Assembly: GCF_900156335.1 (NCBI RefSeq)
Contig: NZ_FTMZ01000012.1
Location: 62,001 to 126,000, forward strand
Origin: Sphaerotilus natans
Lineage (GTDB): Bacteria; Pseudomonadota; Gammaproteobacteria; Burkholderiales; Burkholderiaceae_C
Length of the DNA: 64,000 bases
Direction: 5' to 3'
This document shows positions 43,101-51,566 of this stretch, piece by piece (the first letter of the stretch is position 1; each line of letters begins with the position of its first letter). A program made the translations under genes and the position numbers. The notes beneath the pieces were generated by a model that had not been told where the DNA came from, did not search any database, and was given only the letters and a program-made list of their open reading frames with translations.

Positions 43101-43134
43101 GATGCGGCCTGTCTCCACTCTCGAGCCTGTTTCC

Positions 43135-44034
43135 ATGACCCGCAGCCACGATCCGATCGAACCCCGCCGCGTCGCCTTCCTGGGCCTGGGCGTGATGGGC
43201 GGGCCGATGGCCGGCCACCTCGCCCGTGCCGGCCACGCGGTCACCGTCTACAACCGCACCGCCGCGAAGGCGGCCGAATGGGTCGCGGCCCATGCCGGCC
43301 TGACGGTGGCCAGCGCCGCCACGCCGCGCCAGGCGGCCGAGCAGGCCGACCTCGTCTTCATCTGCGTCGGCAACGACGACGACCTGCGCTCGGTGGTGCT
43401 GGGCGAGGATGGGGCGCTGGCCGGCCTGAAGCCGGGCGGCCTGCTGGTGGATCACACCACCGCCTCGGCCGACGTGGCGCGCGAGCTGGCGCTGCTGGCG
43501 CGCGCGCGCGGCTGCGACTTCGTCGACGCCCCCGTCTCCGGTGGTCAGGCCGGCGCGGTCAACGGGATGCTGACGGTGATGTGCGGCGGCACGCCCGAGG
43601 CCTTCGAGACGATGCGCCCGGTCGCGATGGCCTTCTCGCGCGCGGTCACCCTGCTGGGCGACAGCGGCGCCGGCCAGCTCGCGAAGATGGTCAACCAGAT
43701 CTGCATCGCCGGCCTGGTGCAGGGCCTGTCGGAGGCGATCGCCTTCGGCCAGAACGCCGGGCTGGACATGGGTCAGGTGCTCGAGGTCATCGGCAAGGGC
43801 GCGGCGCAGAGCTGGCAGATGGACAACCGTGGCCGCACCATGGTGGACGGCCAGTTCGACTTCGGCTTCGCGGTCGACTGGATGCGCAAGGATCTCGGCC
43901 TGGTGCTGGAGGAGGCGCGCCGCAACGGCTCGCGCCTGCCGGTGACCGCGCTGGTCGACCAGTTCTATGCCGAGGTGCAGGCCCTGGGCGGTGGCCGCCA
44001 GGACACCTCCAGCCTGATCCGCCGGCTGCGCTGA
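43135..44034 (+). CDS. NAD(P)-dependent beta-hydroxyacid dehydrogenase
   Basis: A 299 aa member of the 3-hydroxyisobutyrate dehydrogenase family. Rossmann motif FLGLGVMGGPMAGHLARAGH (residues about 15-34), substrate-binding signature DAPVSGGQAGAVNGMLTVM, and catalytic lysine Lys184 in GAGQLAKMVNQI. Whether the substrate is hydroxyisobutyrate, tartronate semialdehyde, glyoxylate or succinic semialdehyde cannot be told. The ATG at 43135 fits the family; 34 bases after pilU. Confidence 0.92.
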   Translation: MTRSHDPIEPRRVAFLGLGVMGGPMAGHLARAGHAVTVYNRTAAKAAEWVAAHAGLTVASAATPRQAAEQADLVFICVGNDDDLRSVVLGEDGALAGLKPGGLLVDHTTASADVARELALLARARGCDFVDAPVSGGQAGAVNGMLTVMCGGTPEAFETMRPVAMAFSRAVTLLGDSGAGQLAKMVNQICIAGLVQGLSEAIAFGQNAGLDMGQVLEVIGKGAAQSWQMDNRGRTMVDGQFDFGFAVDWMRKDLGLVLEEARRNGSRLPVTALVDQFYAEVQALGGGRQDTSSLIRRLR

Positions 44035-44061
44035 GCCGGCGGCGCGCCGTGCCCGGCGTGC

Positions 44062-44673
44062 TCAGCGGACCTTGAGGTTGGCCAGCTGCTCTGGCGTCAG
44101 GATCTCGACCAGGCGCACCACCTTGGTCACGCCGGAGACGGTGCGGGTCAGGTCGATGGCGCGCTGCGCCTCCTCCTCGGTGACGCGGCCCATCAGGTAG
44201 ACCGCGCCGCGCTCGACGGTGATGTGGAAGGCGCGCGCCGACAGCCCGGCCGCGTCGATCAGCGTGGCCTTGACCTTGCCGGCCAGCACCAGGTCGCGCG
44301 AGCGGTCGCTGGTCGAGCTCGGCCACATCACCGCCAGATCGTTGACCACCGAGCGCACGCCGTCGATCTTCGCGGCGGCCTGCTCGATGGCGGCCTTGTC
44401 GGCCTCGTTGAAGACCTCGCCGGTCAGCAGCACCTGGCGGTTGTAGCTGTTGATGCTGACATGCGAGCGCTCGCCGGCGATGGTGCGGATGCGCTGGCGC
44501 ACCTTCAGCTCCAGGCCTTCGTCCTCGAGCTGCATGCCGGCGCTGCGGCGGTCGGTGGCCACCATCGCGCCGCCGACGGCCGCGCCGCCGACCAGCATCG
44601 GCGCACAGCCCGACAGCAGCGAGGCCAGCAGCGCCGACAGCAGCACCGCGCGGTGCAAGGGCTTCTTCATCAT
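44062..44673 (-). CDS. dolP: BON-domain outer-membrane lipoprotein (DolP/YraP)
   Basis: A 203 aa lipoprotein that supports outer-membrane integrity. The signal ends in LLASLLSGC (lipidated Cys about residue 23). Two BON domains follow, about residues 50-120 (LKVRQRIRTIAGERSHVSIN) and 130-198 (GKVKATLIDAAGLSARAFHI, ERGAVYLMGRVTEEEAQRAI). It is the third gene of the conserved yraN-diaA-dolP run. The MM start at 44673 is followed by KKPLH, a good n-region; AAAGGGAAAGGA stands upstream. Confidence 0.93.
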   Translation of the reverse strand: MMKKPLHRAVLLSALLASLLSGCAPMLVGGAAVGGAMVATDRRSAGMQLEDEGLELKVRQRIRTIAGERSHVSINSYNRQVLLTGEVFNEADKAAIEQAAAKIDGVRSVVNDLAVMWPSSTSDRSRDLVLAGKVKATLIDAAGLSARAFHITVERGAVYLMGRVTEEEAQRAIDLTRTVSGVTKVVRLVEILTPEQLANLKVR

Positions 44674-44710
44674 CTTGCGAATCCTTTCCCTTTCGTGGGA
44701 GCTCAGGGGC

Positions 44711-45298
44711 TCAGTCCTCGCCCAGCAGCGACACGTCGATGGCGTCGCACAGGCAGTGGATGACCAGCAGGTGCACTTCCTGGATGCGTGCGGTGCGCTC
44801 GTGCGGCACGCAGATGTGCATGTCACGGTCCGAGAGCATCGCGCCGATGCGCCCGCCGCCCTTGCCGGTCAGCGCGATGACGGCCATGTCCTTCTCGTGC
44901 GCGGCCTCGATCGCGGCGATGACGTTGCCGGAGTTGCCGCTGGTGCTGATTGCCAGCAGCACGTCGCCGGGCTGGCCCAGCGCCTGGACCTGCTTCGAGA
45001 AGACCTGCTGGTAGCCGTAGTCGTTGCCGACCGCGGTCAGGATCGAGGTGTCGGTGGCCAGCGAGATCGCCGGCAGGCCCGGGCGCTCGCGCTCGAAGCG
45101 GCCGACCAGCTCGGCGGCGAAGTGCTGGGCGTCGCCGGCCGAGCCGCCGTTGCCGCAGGCCAGCACCTTGCCGCCGGAGGTGATGCAGTTCAGCAGGATC
45201 TGGGCCGCGTCGCAGACCGGCCGGGTGAGGACTTCGGCGGCGGCGTACTTGGCGTCGGCACTGTCGAAGAACTGTTGTTGGATGCGTTGCTCGAGCAT
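44711..45298 (-). CDS. diaA: SIS-domain protein DiaA/GmhA-like
   Basis: A 195 aa SIS-fold protein. Family features: [20 protein letters not shown] and [16 protein letters not shown]. These are shared by phosphoheptose isomerase GmhA and the DnaA-binding initiation factor DiaA. Context (between yraN and dolP) favours DiaA, although in betaproteobacteria this gene may also serve in heptose synthesis. A -10-like TATCAT lies 7 bases before the ATG. Confidence 0.9.
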   Translation of the reverse strand: MLEQRIQQQFFDSADAKYAAAEVLTRPVCDAAQILLNCITSGGKVLACGNGGSAGDAQHFAAELVGRFERERPGLPAISLATDTSILTAVGNDYGYQQVFSKQVQALGQPGDVLLAISTSGNSGNVIAAIEAAHEKDMAVIALTGKGGGRIGAMLSDRDMHICVPHERTARIQEVHLLVIHCLCDAIDVSLLGED

Positions 45299-45305
45299 GG
45301 CGGCG

Positions 45306-45311
45306 ATGATA
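45306..45311 (-). promoter_or_regulatory. Candidate -10 element before diaA
   Basis: Minus-strand TATCAT ends 7 bases before the diaA ATG, suggesting that diaA-dolP are transcribed separately from yraN as a leaderless message. Confidence 0.45.
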
Positions 45312-45370
45312 TGCCAGCGCGAAGGCGGCGCCGTTTCGGGCGGATTTCACGGTGCAGGGCGCAGGGCGCT

Positions 45371-45778
45371 TCAGCCGGCGTCGAAGGCGGCCACCAGCCA
45401 TTCGAGCGCCTCGCCGTCGATCGCCACCACATCGAAGCGGCACGGCGGCCACTCGCCCCGCAGCCGCTGCAGGTAGTGGCGCGCGGCCAGGATGATGCGC
45501 CGGCGCTTGGCGTGCGTGATGCTCGCGGCGGCGCCGCCGTGATCGCTGCGGCCGCGGCTGCGCACCTCGACGAAGACCAGCGTGCCCTCGCGGTCGGGCG
45601 CGCGCAGGATCAGGTCGATCTCGCCGCCGCGCGCCGACGGGCCGGCGGCCACTCGATAATTGCGCTGCACCAGCACCAGCCCGTGGCGCTGCAGGTGCTG
45701 CAGGGCCCGGTCCTCCGCGGCCGATCCGATCCCGATCCTTGTGGCGCCTCCGGCGTTTCCGTCCGTGACTCTCGACAC
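45371..45778 (-). CDS. yraN: UPF0102 protein YraN
   Basis: A 135 aa protein of the UPF0102 family with a restriction-endonuclease-like core: GGEIDLILR and FVEVRSRGRSDHGGAAASI, followed by KRRRIILAARHYL. Function remains unproven in the family. The gene is divergent from rsmI, and their 5' ends overlap by 14 bases if rsmI starts at the GTG at 45765. Confidence 0.92.
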   Translation of the reverse strand: MSRVTDGNAGGATRIGIGSAAEDRALQHLQRHGLVLVQRNYRVAAGPSARGGEIDLILRAPDREGTLVFVEVRSRGRSDHGGAAASITHAKRRRIILAARHYLQRLRGEWPPCRFDVVAIDGEALEWLVAAFDAG

Positions 45779-46775
45779 TTCCGTCCCTCCCTCGATCGTT
45801 CAGGCCGCTGCGCTGGCCGCCGGCCAGCAGCAGCATCCGGTCGCCTCACTGTATGTCGTGGCCACGCCGATCGGCAACATCGCCGACCTCAGCCTGCGCG
45901 CGGTCCATGTGCTGGCGCTGGTCGACGCGGTGGCCTGCGAGGACACCCGCGTCAGCGCCGGGCTGCTGCAGCGCCTGGGCCTGGGCAAGCCGCTGATCGC
46001 GCTGCACGAACACAACGAGGAAGCGGCCGCGCCGCGCGTGATCGAGCGCCTGGCGCGCGGCGAGCGCGTGGCCTATGTCAGCGACGCGGGCACGCCGGCG
46101 ATCTCCGACCCTGGCGCGCGCCTGGTGGCGGCGGTGCGCGAGGCGGGCTTTCGCGTCATCCCGCTGCCCGGTCCCAGCAGCGTGGTGACGGCGCTGAGCG
46201 CGGCCGGCGACATCGCGGGCCAGGGCTTCCGCTTCGCCGGCTTCGTCTCGCCCAAGGCCAGCGCGCGCGAGCGCGACCTGCGCCGCCTGGCCGAGGACGC
46301 CGGCACCTGCGTGATCTTCGAGGCGCCGCACCGCATCGAGGCGCTGGCCGCCGCCCTGGCCGAGGTGATGCCCGAGCGCCGCCTGACCGTCTGCCGCGAG
46401 CTGACCAAGCAGTTCGAGTCCATCCACACGCTCGCGGCCCAGGCCTTTCCCGCCTGGCTGGCCGCCAGCGACGACCACCGCCGCGGCGAGTTCGTGCTGG
46501 TGCTGCACGCGCGTCCGGCGCCCGAGGCCGAGGAGGCTGGTGGCGCCGCGGCCGCCTCGGCCGATCAGCTGCTGAAGGTGCTGCTCGAGGAGCTGCCGCT
46601 CAAGCAGGCGGTGGCGCTGGCGGTGCGGGCCACCGGCGCACCGAAGGGCGAGCTGTATGCGCGCGCGCTGGCGCTGAAGGCCGGCGGCGAGGCGGATGCC
46701 GACGCCGTGCCGCCGGCGCCTGCGGACTGGCCCGAGCGGCGCGCCCCGGTCCGGCGCGAACGCGGCCGGCGCTGA
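45765..46775 (+). CDS. rsmI: 16S rRNA (cytidine-2'-O)-methyltransferase RsmI
   Basis: Methylates the ribose of C1402 in 16S rRNA using SAM. The protein (336 aa) has SLYVVATPIGNIADLSLRA (about residues 26-44), ACEDTRVSAGLLQ, HEHNE, VSDAGTPAISDPGARLV, PLPGPSSVVTALSAAG and FEAPHRIEALA, all family hallmarks. The C-terminus is about 40 residues longer than the enterobacterial enzyme and Arg-rich. Start codon GTG at 45765 is tentative; a frame continues 35 codons upstream inside yraN. Confidence 0.94.
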   Translation: MTLDTSVPPSIVQAAALAAGQQQHPVASLYVVATPIGNIADLSLRAVHVLALVDAVACEDTRVSAGLLQRLGLGKPLIALHEHNEEAAAPRVIERLARGERVAYVSDAGTPAISDPGARLVAAVREAGFRVIPLPGPSSVVTALSAAGDIAGQGFRFAGFVSPKASARERDLRRLAEDAGTCVIFEAPHRIEALAAALAEVMPERRLTVCRELTKQFESIHTLAAQAFPAWLAASDDHRRGEFVLVLHARPAPEAEEAGGAAAASADQLLKVLLEELPLKQAVALAVRATGAPKGELYARALALKAGGEADADAVPPAPADWPERRAPVRRERGRR

Positions 46776-46848
46776 AGCCTTGCTCCCCCGGGGGAGCCAG
46801 CTTGCACGCGCCGTGGTTTCGCGCCGAGAATGAAACCGCGAGAGGACC

Positions 46849-47766
46849 ATGATCCGGCTCCAGCCGGGCGCTGCTCGCCTGCAGGGGGATGTCGTGCCGT
46901 TCAAGCTCAAGCTGATGGTGCTGCTGGCAGGGCTGATGCTGGCGCTGCTGCTGCCCGGGCGGTCGCAGGCCCAGACGGTCTGGCGCTTCGCGCCGGAGAT
47001 CGACTACGGACCGTTTGTCTACCAGGACCGCCAGGGCCGGGTGCGCGGCCTGTCGGTCGACCTGCTCGACGAGATGAGGCGCCACGCCGACCTGCCGCTG
47101 CAGATGCTGCCGCCGCGCCCGCTGGCCGAGCAGCTCGCCGCGGTTCGCCGTGGCGAGGTCGACCTGCTGTCGTCGCTGCGGCCGACGCCGGAGCGGGCGC
47201 AGTACCTGTCCTTCTCCCGGCCTTATGTGCGGGTGCCGGCGGTGCTGGTCGCGCGCACCGCGCTGAGCGGGCTGCAGGCGCTCGAGGGGCGTGCGGTGGC
47301 GGTCGGCCGCGGCTATGCGGTCGAGGCGCATGTGCGCCAGCACCATCCCGGCGTGCGCTGGCAGCCGGTCGACAGCGATCTGGAGGGCCTGCGCCGGATG
47401 CTGCGCGGGGAGGTCGACGCGCTGGTGGTCGATGTCGCCAGCGTGCATTTCATCGCGCGGGAGCATGGCCTGTCCGGCTTCGTGGTCGGCGAGCCGATCG
47501 GCTTCGAGTACGCGCTGAGCTTTGCCTGGCGCCGCGACCGGCCCGAGATCGGCGAGGCCCTCGAGGAGGCGCTGCGCCGCATCCCGGCCGACCGGCGCCA
47601 GGCGCTGCTGGCGCACTGGTCGGTGCAGACCCATGCGCCGGCGCGCGCCGGGCTGCGGCTGTGGACCGAGCGGCTGGGCGCGGTGCTGCTGTTGCTGGCC
47701 GTCGGTCTGGCGGGCTGGATCGGCTGGCGCCGCCGCAGCCGCAGCCGTGCGGCGGGTGAGGCATGA
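46849..47766 (+). CDS. Periplasmic solute-binding domain with C-terminal membrane anchor
   Basis: A 305 aa protein. Signal segment about residues 19-41 (LKLMVLLAGLMLALLLPG, end SQAQ), then a type 2 periplasmic-binding fold (VWRFAPEIDYGPFVYQDRQG, VDLLSSLRPTPERAQYLSF) and one C-terminal membrane helix (LGAVLLLLAVGLAGWIGW) with an Arg-rich cytoplasmic end. It resembles the sensor part of BvgS/EvgS-type proteins but has no kinase. Its stop overlaps the start of a MASE1-GGDEF gene (ATGA), so the two are probably one sensory unit. Start preceded by AGAGGACC. Confidence 0.85.
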   Translation: MIRLQPGAARLQGDVVPFKLKLMVLLAGLMLALLLPGRSQAQTVWRFAPEIDYGPFVYQDRQGRVRGLSVDLLDEMRRHADLPLQMLPPRPLAEQLAAVRRGEVDLLSSLRPTPERAQYLSFSRPYVRVPAVLVARTALSGLQALEGRAVAVGRGYAVEAHVRQHHPGVRWQPVDSDLEGLRRMLRGEVDALVVDVASVHFIAREHGLSGFVVGEPIGFEYALSFAWRRDRPEIGEALEEALRRIPADRRQALLAHWSVQTHAPARAGLRLWTERLGAVLLLLAVGLAGWIGWRRRSRSRAAGEA

Positions 47767-50042
47767 ACCCGACCGATGCCCTGGGCCCGGAGCTGCAGCC
47801 CCAGCCGTCCGGTCCGTGCCTGGAGGATGTCCTGCGCGAGCATCTGGACGCGGCCCTCTGGCGTGCGCCGGTGCTGGCGTTGCTCGGTGCGCTGCTGCTG
47901 GTGTCGCTGACGCTGCTGCTCGAGCGCCAGCCCGGCAGCCAGATCGCGATCTGGTTCACCGACGCCTTTGGCATGGTGCTGCTGCTGCTCTGTCGGTCCT
48001 CGATGCGTGCCGCGGTGCTGGTCGGTCTGATGGGCGGCACCCTGGCTGCCGGCCTGCTCGGCGGGCGGCTGGATCTGATGCTGGCCTGGATGCCGGGCCA
48101 CCTGATGGCGACTGCGGCCGGCGCCTGGATGCTGCAGGGCGTGGCGCAGCGTCAGCAGATCGGCAGCAGTCCGGCGGTGCTGGCGCAGGTCGGGCTGGTG
48201 GCGGTGCTGCTGCCAGCACTGCTGTCGGCCAGCCTGTCGCTGCCGCTGCTGATGCTCACCTCGGCCGGACTGCCGGGCACGCCGGTGGCGGTGATCTGGC
48301 TGAACCAGGCGCTCGGCGGCGTGATCGGCTCCCTGGTGATGCTGCCGCTGCTGCTGGCGGCGCTGGCGCAGTCCTGGCCGAGCCCGACCCCCGAGCGCCC
48401 GGACCGGCGTCGCACCCATGCCGATACCCTGGTGCTGATGCTCGCCGGAGCCGGCGTGACGGTGCTGGCGCTGCTGCATCTGGTCCATCCGTTTGTCTAC
48501 ATCGCGCTGCCGCTGATGATCGGCGCGGTGCTGCTGGACTTCCTGCGCCTGCAGCTGCTGGTGCTCGGTGTCACGCTGGTCTTTGGCGCGATGGTGGCCA
48601 CCGGCCTGGTGGCCGAGCCACCGACGACCGCCCGCTGGCAGGGGGTGCTGCTGCACCTGTCGCTGGTGGTGATGCTGCTGCCGGAGCTGCTGCTGTCGGC
48701 GGCGGTCGGGGCCTCGCGCGAGCGCCGGCTTGCGCTCGAGGCGCAGCGCGAGCGCTACCGCCATCTGTACGAGCGCACGCCGGCGATGATGCATTCGATC
48801 GGGCCGGACGGCCGCATGCTGGCGGTCAGCCGGCTCTGGCTGGAGCGGCTGGGCTACGACGAGCGCGATGTCATCGGCCGCCCCTCGACCGACTTCCTGG
48901 ATGCCGAATCGCGCCGGCGTGCCATCGAGCAGGTGCTGCCGCAGTTCCTGCGCACCGGCGAGTGCCGCGATGTCGAGTACCGCATGCTGGCCCGCGACGG
49001 CCGGCCGGTCGACGTGCTGCTGTCGGCCATCAGCGAGCGCGATGCGCAGGGGCGCTTCCTGCGGTCGCTGGCGGTGCTGGAGGATGTCACCCGCAAGCGC
49101 CTGGCCGAGCAGCTGGCCGCCGAGCACCAGCGCACCGCGGCGATGCTGGAATGCATCGGCGATGCGGTGATCGGCATCGATGCGCGCGGACGCATCCGCA
49201 GCCTCAATCCAGCCGCGGTCGCGATGACCGGCTGGATGCTGGAGGAGGCGCGTGGCCGCGACTGGGCGGGCTGGCTGTCGCGACGCGGCGTCGCCGATGA
49301 CGAGCCGGTGCCGCCCGATCCGGTCGCGTTCTGCCTGGCCCACCGCACCCGGCCCGAGCCGACCTCCTGCCGGCTGGTGCGCCGCGATGCCTCCTGGCGG
49401 GTGGTGCGCGAGATCGTGCTGCCGATGTCGGCCCCCGGCGGACAGGGCTTCGACGGCGTGGTGCTGACCTTGCAGGACATGACCGCCGCGCATGATCTGG
49501 CGCGCACGCTGGCGCATCGTGCCCACCATGACGCGCTGACCGGGCTGCCCAACCGGCTGCTGCTGCAGGACCGGCTGCAGCAGGCCCTGCGGCTCGCCCG
49601 CCGCCAGCATCAGCCGCTGGCGCTGATGTTCATGGACCTGGACCATTTCAAGCAGATCAACGACCGCCACGGCCATGATGCCGGCGACGAGCTGCTCAAG
49701 GCGGTGGCGCAGCGGGTCCGGGGTGCGGTGCGCGCCAGCGACACGGTGTGCCGGCTCGGCGGCGACGAGTTCGTGGTGCTGCTGCCTCAGGTCGAAGCGG
49801 CGCTGGATGCCGAGCGGGTGGCGCGCCACATCCTGTCCGAGGTGTCCCGGCCCTATCGGCTCGGGGCGCTGCCGGAGCTGCAGGTGTCCTTCAGCATCGG
49901 CATCGCGGTCTTTCCCGAGGACGGCGAGGACGAGGCCACGCTGATGCGCCGCGCCGATACCGCGATGTATCAGGCCAAGCGGGAAGGGCGCAACGCGCTG
50001 CGCTTCCACCACCGCGGCGACACCGACCTGACACCGCCCTGA
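47763..50042 (+). CDS. Diguanylate cyclase MASE1-like-PAS-PAS-GGDEF
   Basis: A 759 aa membrane protein making c-di-GMP. The first 320 residues hold about eight hydrophobic segments resembling MASE1 (RAPVLALLGALLLVSLTLLL, IAIWFTDAFGMVLLLL). Two PAS domains follow (about 335-455 and 460-580), then GGDEF (about 590-750) with motif GGDEF at 666-670 and the inhibitory site RASD at 657-660, five residues before it. All features of an active, product-inhibited enzyme are present. Translationally coupled to the periplasmic-binding protein gene. Confidence 0.93.
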   Translation: MNPTDALGPELQPQPSGPCLEDVLREHLDAALWRAPVLALLGALLLVSLTLLLERQPGSQIAIWFTDAFGMVLLLLCRSSMRAAVLVGLMGGTLAAGLLGGRLDLMLAWMPGHLMATAAGAWMLQGVAQRQQIGSSPAVLAQVGLVAVLLPALLSASLSLPLLMLTSAGLPGTPVAVIWLNQALGGVIGSLVMLPLLLAALAQSWPSPTPERPDRRRTHADTLVLMLAGAGVTVLALLHLVHPFVYIALPLMIGAVLLDFLRLQLLVLGVTLVFGAMVATGLVAEPPTTARWQGVLLHLSLVVMLLPELLLSAAVGASRERRLALEAQRERYRHLYERTPAMMHSIGPDGRMLAVSRLWLERLGYDERDVIGRPSTDFLDAESRRRAIEQVLPQFLRTGECRDVEYRMLARDGRPVDVLLSAISERDAQGRFLRSLAVLEDVTRKRLAEQLAAEHQRTAAMLECIGDAVIGIDARGRIRSLNPAAVAMTGWMLEEARGRDWAGWLSRRGVADDEPVPPDPVAFCLAHRTRPEPTSCRLVRRDASWRVVREIVLPMSAPGGQGFDGVVLTLQDMTAAHDLARTLAHRAHHDALTGLPNRLLLQDRLQQALRLARRQHQPLALMFMDLDHFKQINDRHGHDAGDELLKAVAQRVRGAVRASDTVCRLGGDEFVVLLPQVEAALDAERVARHILSEVSRPYRLGALPELQVSFSIGIAVFPEDGEDEATLMRRADTAMYQAKREGRNALRFHHRGDTDLTPP

Positions 50043-50102
50043 GGGCCGGCTCGGTGTAGTCTTGCGCCCCGGGAGACGAGCGGACCGAGGGAACAGGACA
50101 CG

Positions 50103-51566
50103 GTGGAGCGCAGCATCGGGAGCGCGGCCTCAGGCCGCGATGAGGACAGGCGTGTGCGGCGGCGGCTGGCGGCGATGCTGCTGGCCGGTCCGGCGCTGCT
50201 GGCGCTGCCGCGGGGGCCGGCGCGTGCCGGCGACGAGCTGCGCCCGGCATGGCCCGCGCTGCCGCGGCTGCAGCCGCGGCGCTGGACGCTGGCCAACGGT
50301 CTGCAGGTGCTGGCCCTGCCGGACGAGCGCCGGCCCGGTCGCGCCGGGGCGGGCATGGTGGCGGTGCAGCTCTGGTACCGGGTCGGTGGCAAGGACGATC
50401 CGCCAGGCCGGTCGGGCTTCGCGCATCTGTTCGAGCACATGATGTTCAAGCGCACCCGGCATCTGCCCGACGAGGCCTTCGATCGCCTCACCGAGGATGT
50501 CGGCGGCCACAACAACGCCTTCACCGCCGAGGACACCACCGCCTATCTGAACCTGGTGCCCTCGGCCCACCTGGAGCGGCTGCTGTGGGCCGAGGCCGAG
50601 CGCATGGGCGGCCTGCAGGTCGATGCCGACAATCTGCGCAGCGAACGCGCGGTGGTGCAGGCCGAGTTCGGCCAGCGGGTGCTCGACGATCCCTACGGCC
50701 CGCTGTTCCACGGCATGGCGCCCGCCTTCTGGCTTGTCCACCCCTACCGGCGCCCGGTCATCGGTCGCATCGACGATCTGGACGCGGCCACGCTCGAGGA
50801 TGTGCAGCGCTTTCATCGCAGCTACTACCGGCCGGACAACGCGGTGCTGATCGTGGCCGGCGACTTCGATGCCGAGCGGCTGCCGGCGCTGGTGGCCCGC
50901 CATTTCGGGTCGCTGCGCGCCCCCGACGCGCCGGTGCCGCGGGTCACGGTGGTCGAGCCGCCGCGCCAGATCGACCAGCGCCTGGTGCTGACCGCCGCGC
51001 AGGTGCCGGCGCCGGCGGTGGCGCTGATGTGGTCGGGCCCGCCGGCGCGCCATCCGGATGCGCCGGTCTGGCGCCTCGTGGCCGCGCTGCTCGGCGATGG
51101 CGACTCCTCGCGGCTGGTGGCGGCGCTGGTCGAGCGTGAGCGGCTGGCCCAGGGCGCCGGCTTCAGCGCCGATCTGCTGGCCGATGCCGGCATGCTCAAC
51201 GCCTGGGCGATCGCCGCCGGCCCGTCGGTGCAGGGCGCCGAGCCGCGCCTGGATCCGCGCCTGGTGCGGCTGGAGGAGGCGCTCTCGCGTGAGATCCACC
51301 GGCTGGCGACCGGGCCGCTGCCGGCCACCGAGATCGACAAGGCCCGCACCCGGCTGCTGACCGAGGCGCTGTCGGCCCGCCAGACCGCCGAGGGGCGGGC
51401 GCTGGCCGCCGGCTGGGCCGAGATGCTCTCGGGCGGTGCCGAGATGGCGGACCTGCAGCTGCAGCGCCTGGCGGCCGTGCAGGTCGATGACGTGCGCCGC
51501 GTGCTGCGCGAACTGCTGGCACAGCCCCGGGTGACGCTGCACTACGTCCAGCGGGGGCGGCGATGA
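50103..51566 (+). CDS. M16 zinc metallopeptidase, catalytic partner
   Basis: A 487 aa exported peptidase. A twin-arginine-like/Sec signal (RRVRRRLAAMLLAGPALLALP, cited by core RRLAAMLLAGPALL) ends near ARAG. The inverted zinc motif HLFEH is at residues 108-112 and the third ligand Glu188 in RAVVQAEFGQ. The second M16 lobe follows. GTG start at 50103; the last 4 bases overlap the next M16 gene (ATGA). Together they form the two-protein M16B arrangement (active plus inactive subunit). Confidence 0.92.
   Translation: MERSIGSAASGRDEDRRVRRRLAAMLLAGPALLALPRGPARAGDELRPAWPALPRLQPRRWTLANGLQVLALPDERRPGRAGAGMVAVQLWYRVGGKDDPPGRSGFAHLFEHMMFKRTRHLPDEAFDRLTEDVGGHNNAFTAEDTTAYLNLVPSAHLERLLWAEAERMGGLQVDADNLRSERAVVQAEFGQRVLDDPYGPLFHGMAPAFWLVHPYRRPVIGRIDDLDAATLEDVQRFHRSYYRPDNAVLIVAGDFDAERLPALVARHFGSLRAPDAPVPRVTVVEPPRQIDQRLVLTAAQVPAPAVALMWSGPPARHPDAPVWRLVAALLGDGDSSRLVAALVERERLAQGAGFSADLLADAGMLNAWAIAAGPSVQGAEPRLDPRLVRLEEALSREIHRLATGPLPATEIDKARTRLLTEALSARQTAEGRALAAGWAEMLSGGAEMADLQLQRLAAVQVDDVRRVLRELLAQPRVTLHYVQRGRR

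Noticed and set aside
47313-50012. Minus-strand frame of 899 codons opposite the diguanylate cyclase
   Set aside because: Low-complexity Gln/His/Arg product; antisense shadow.
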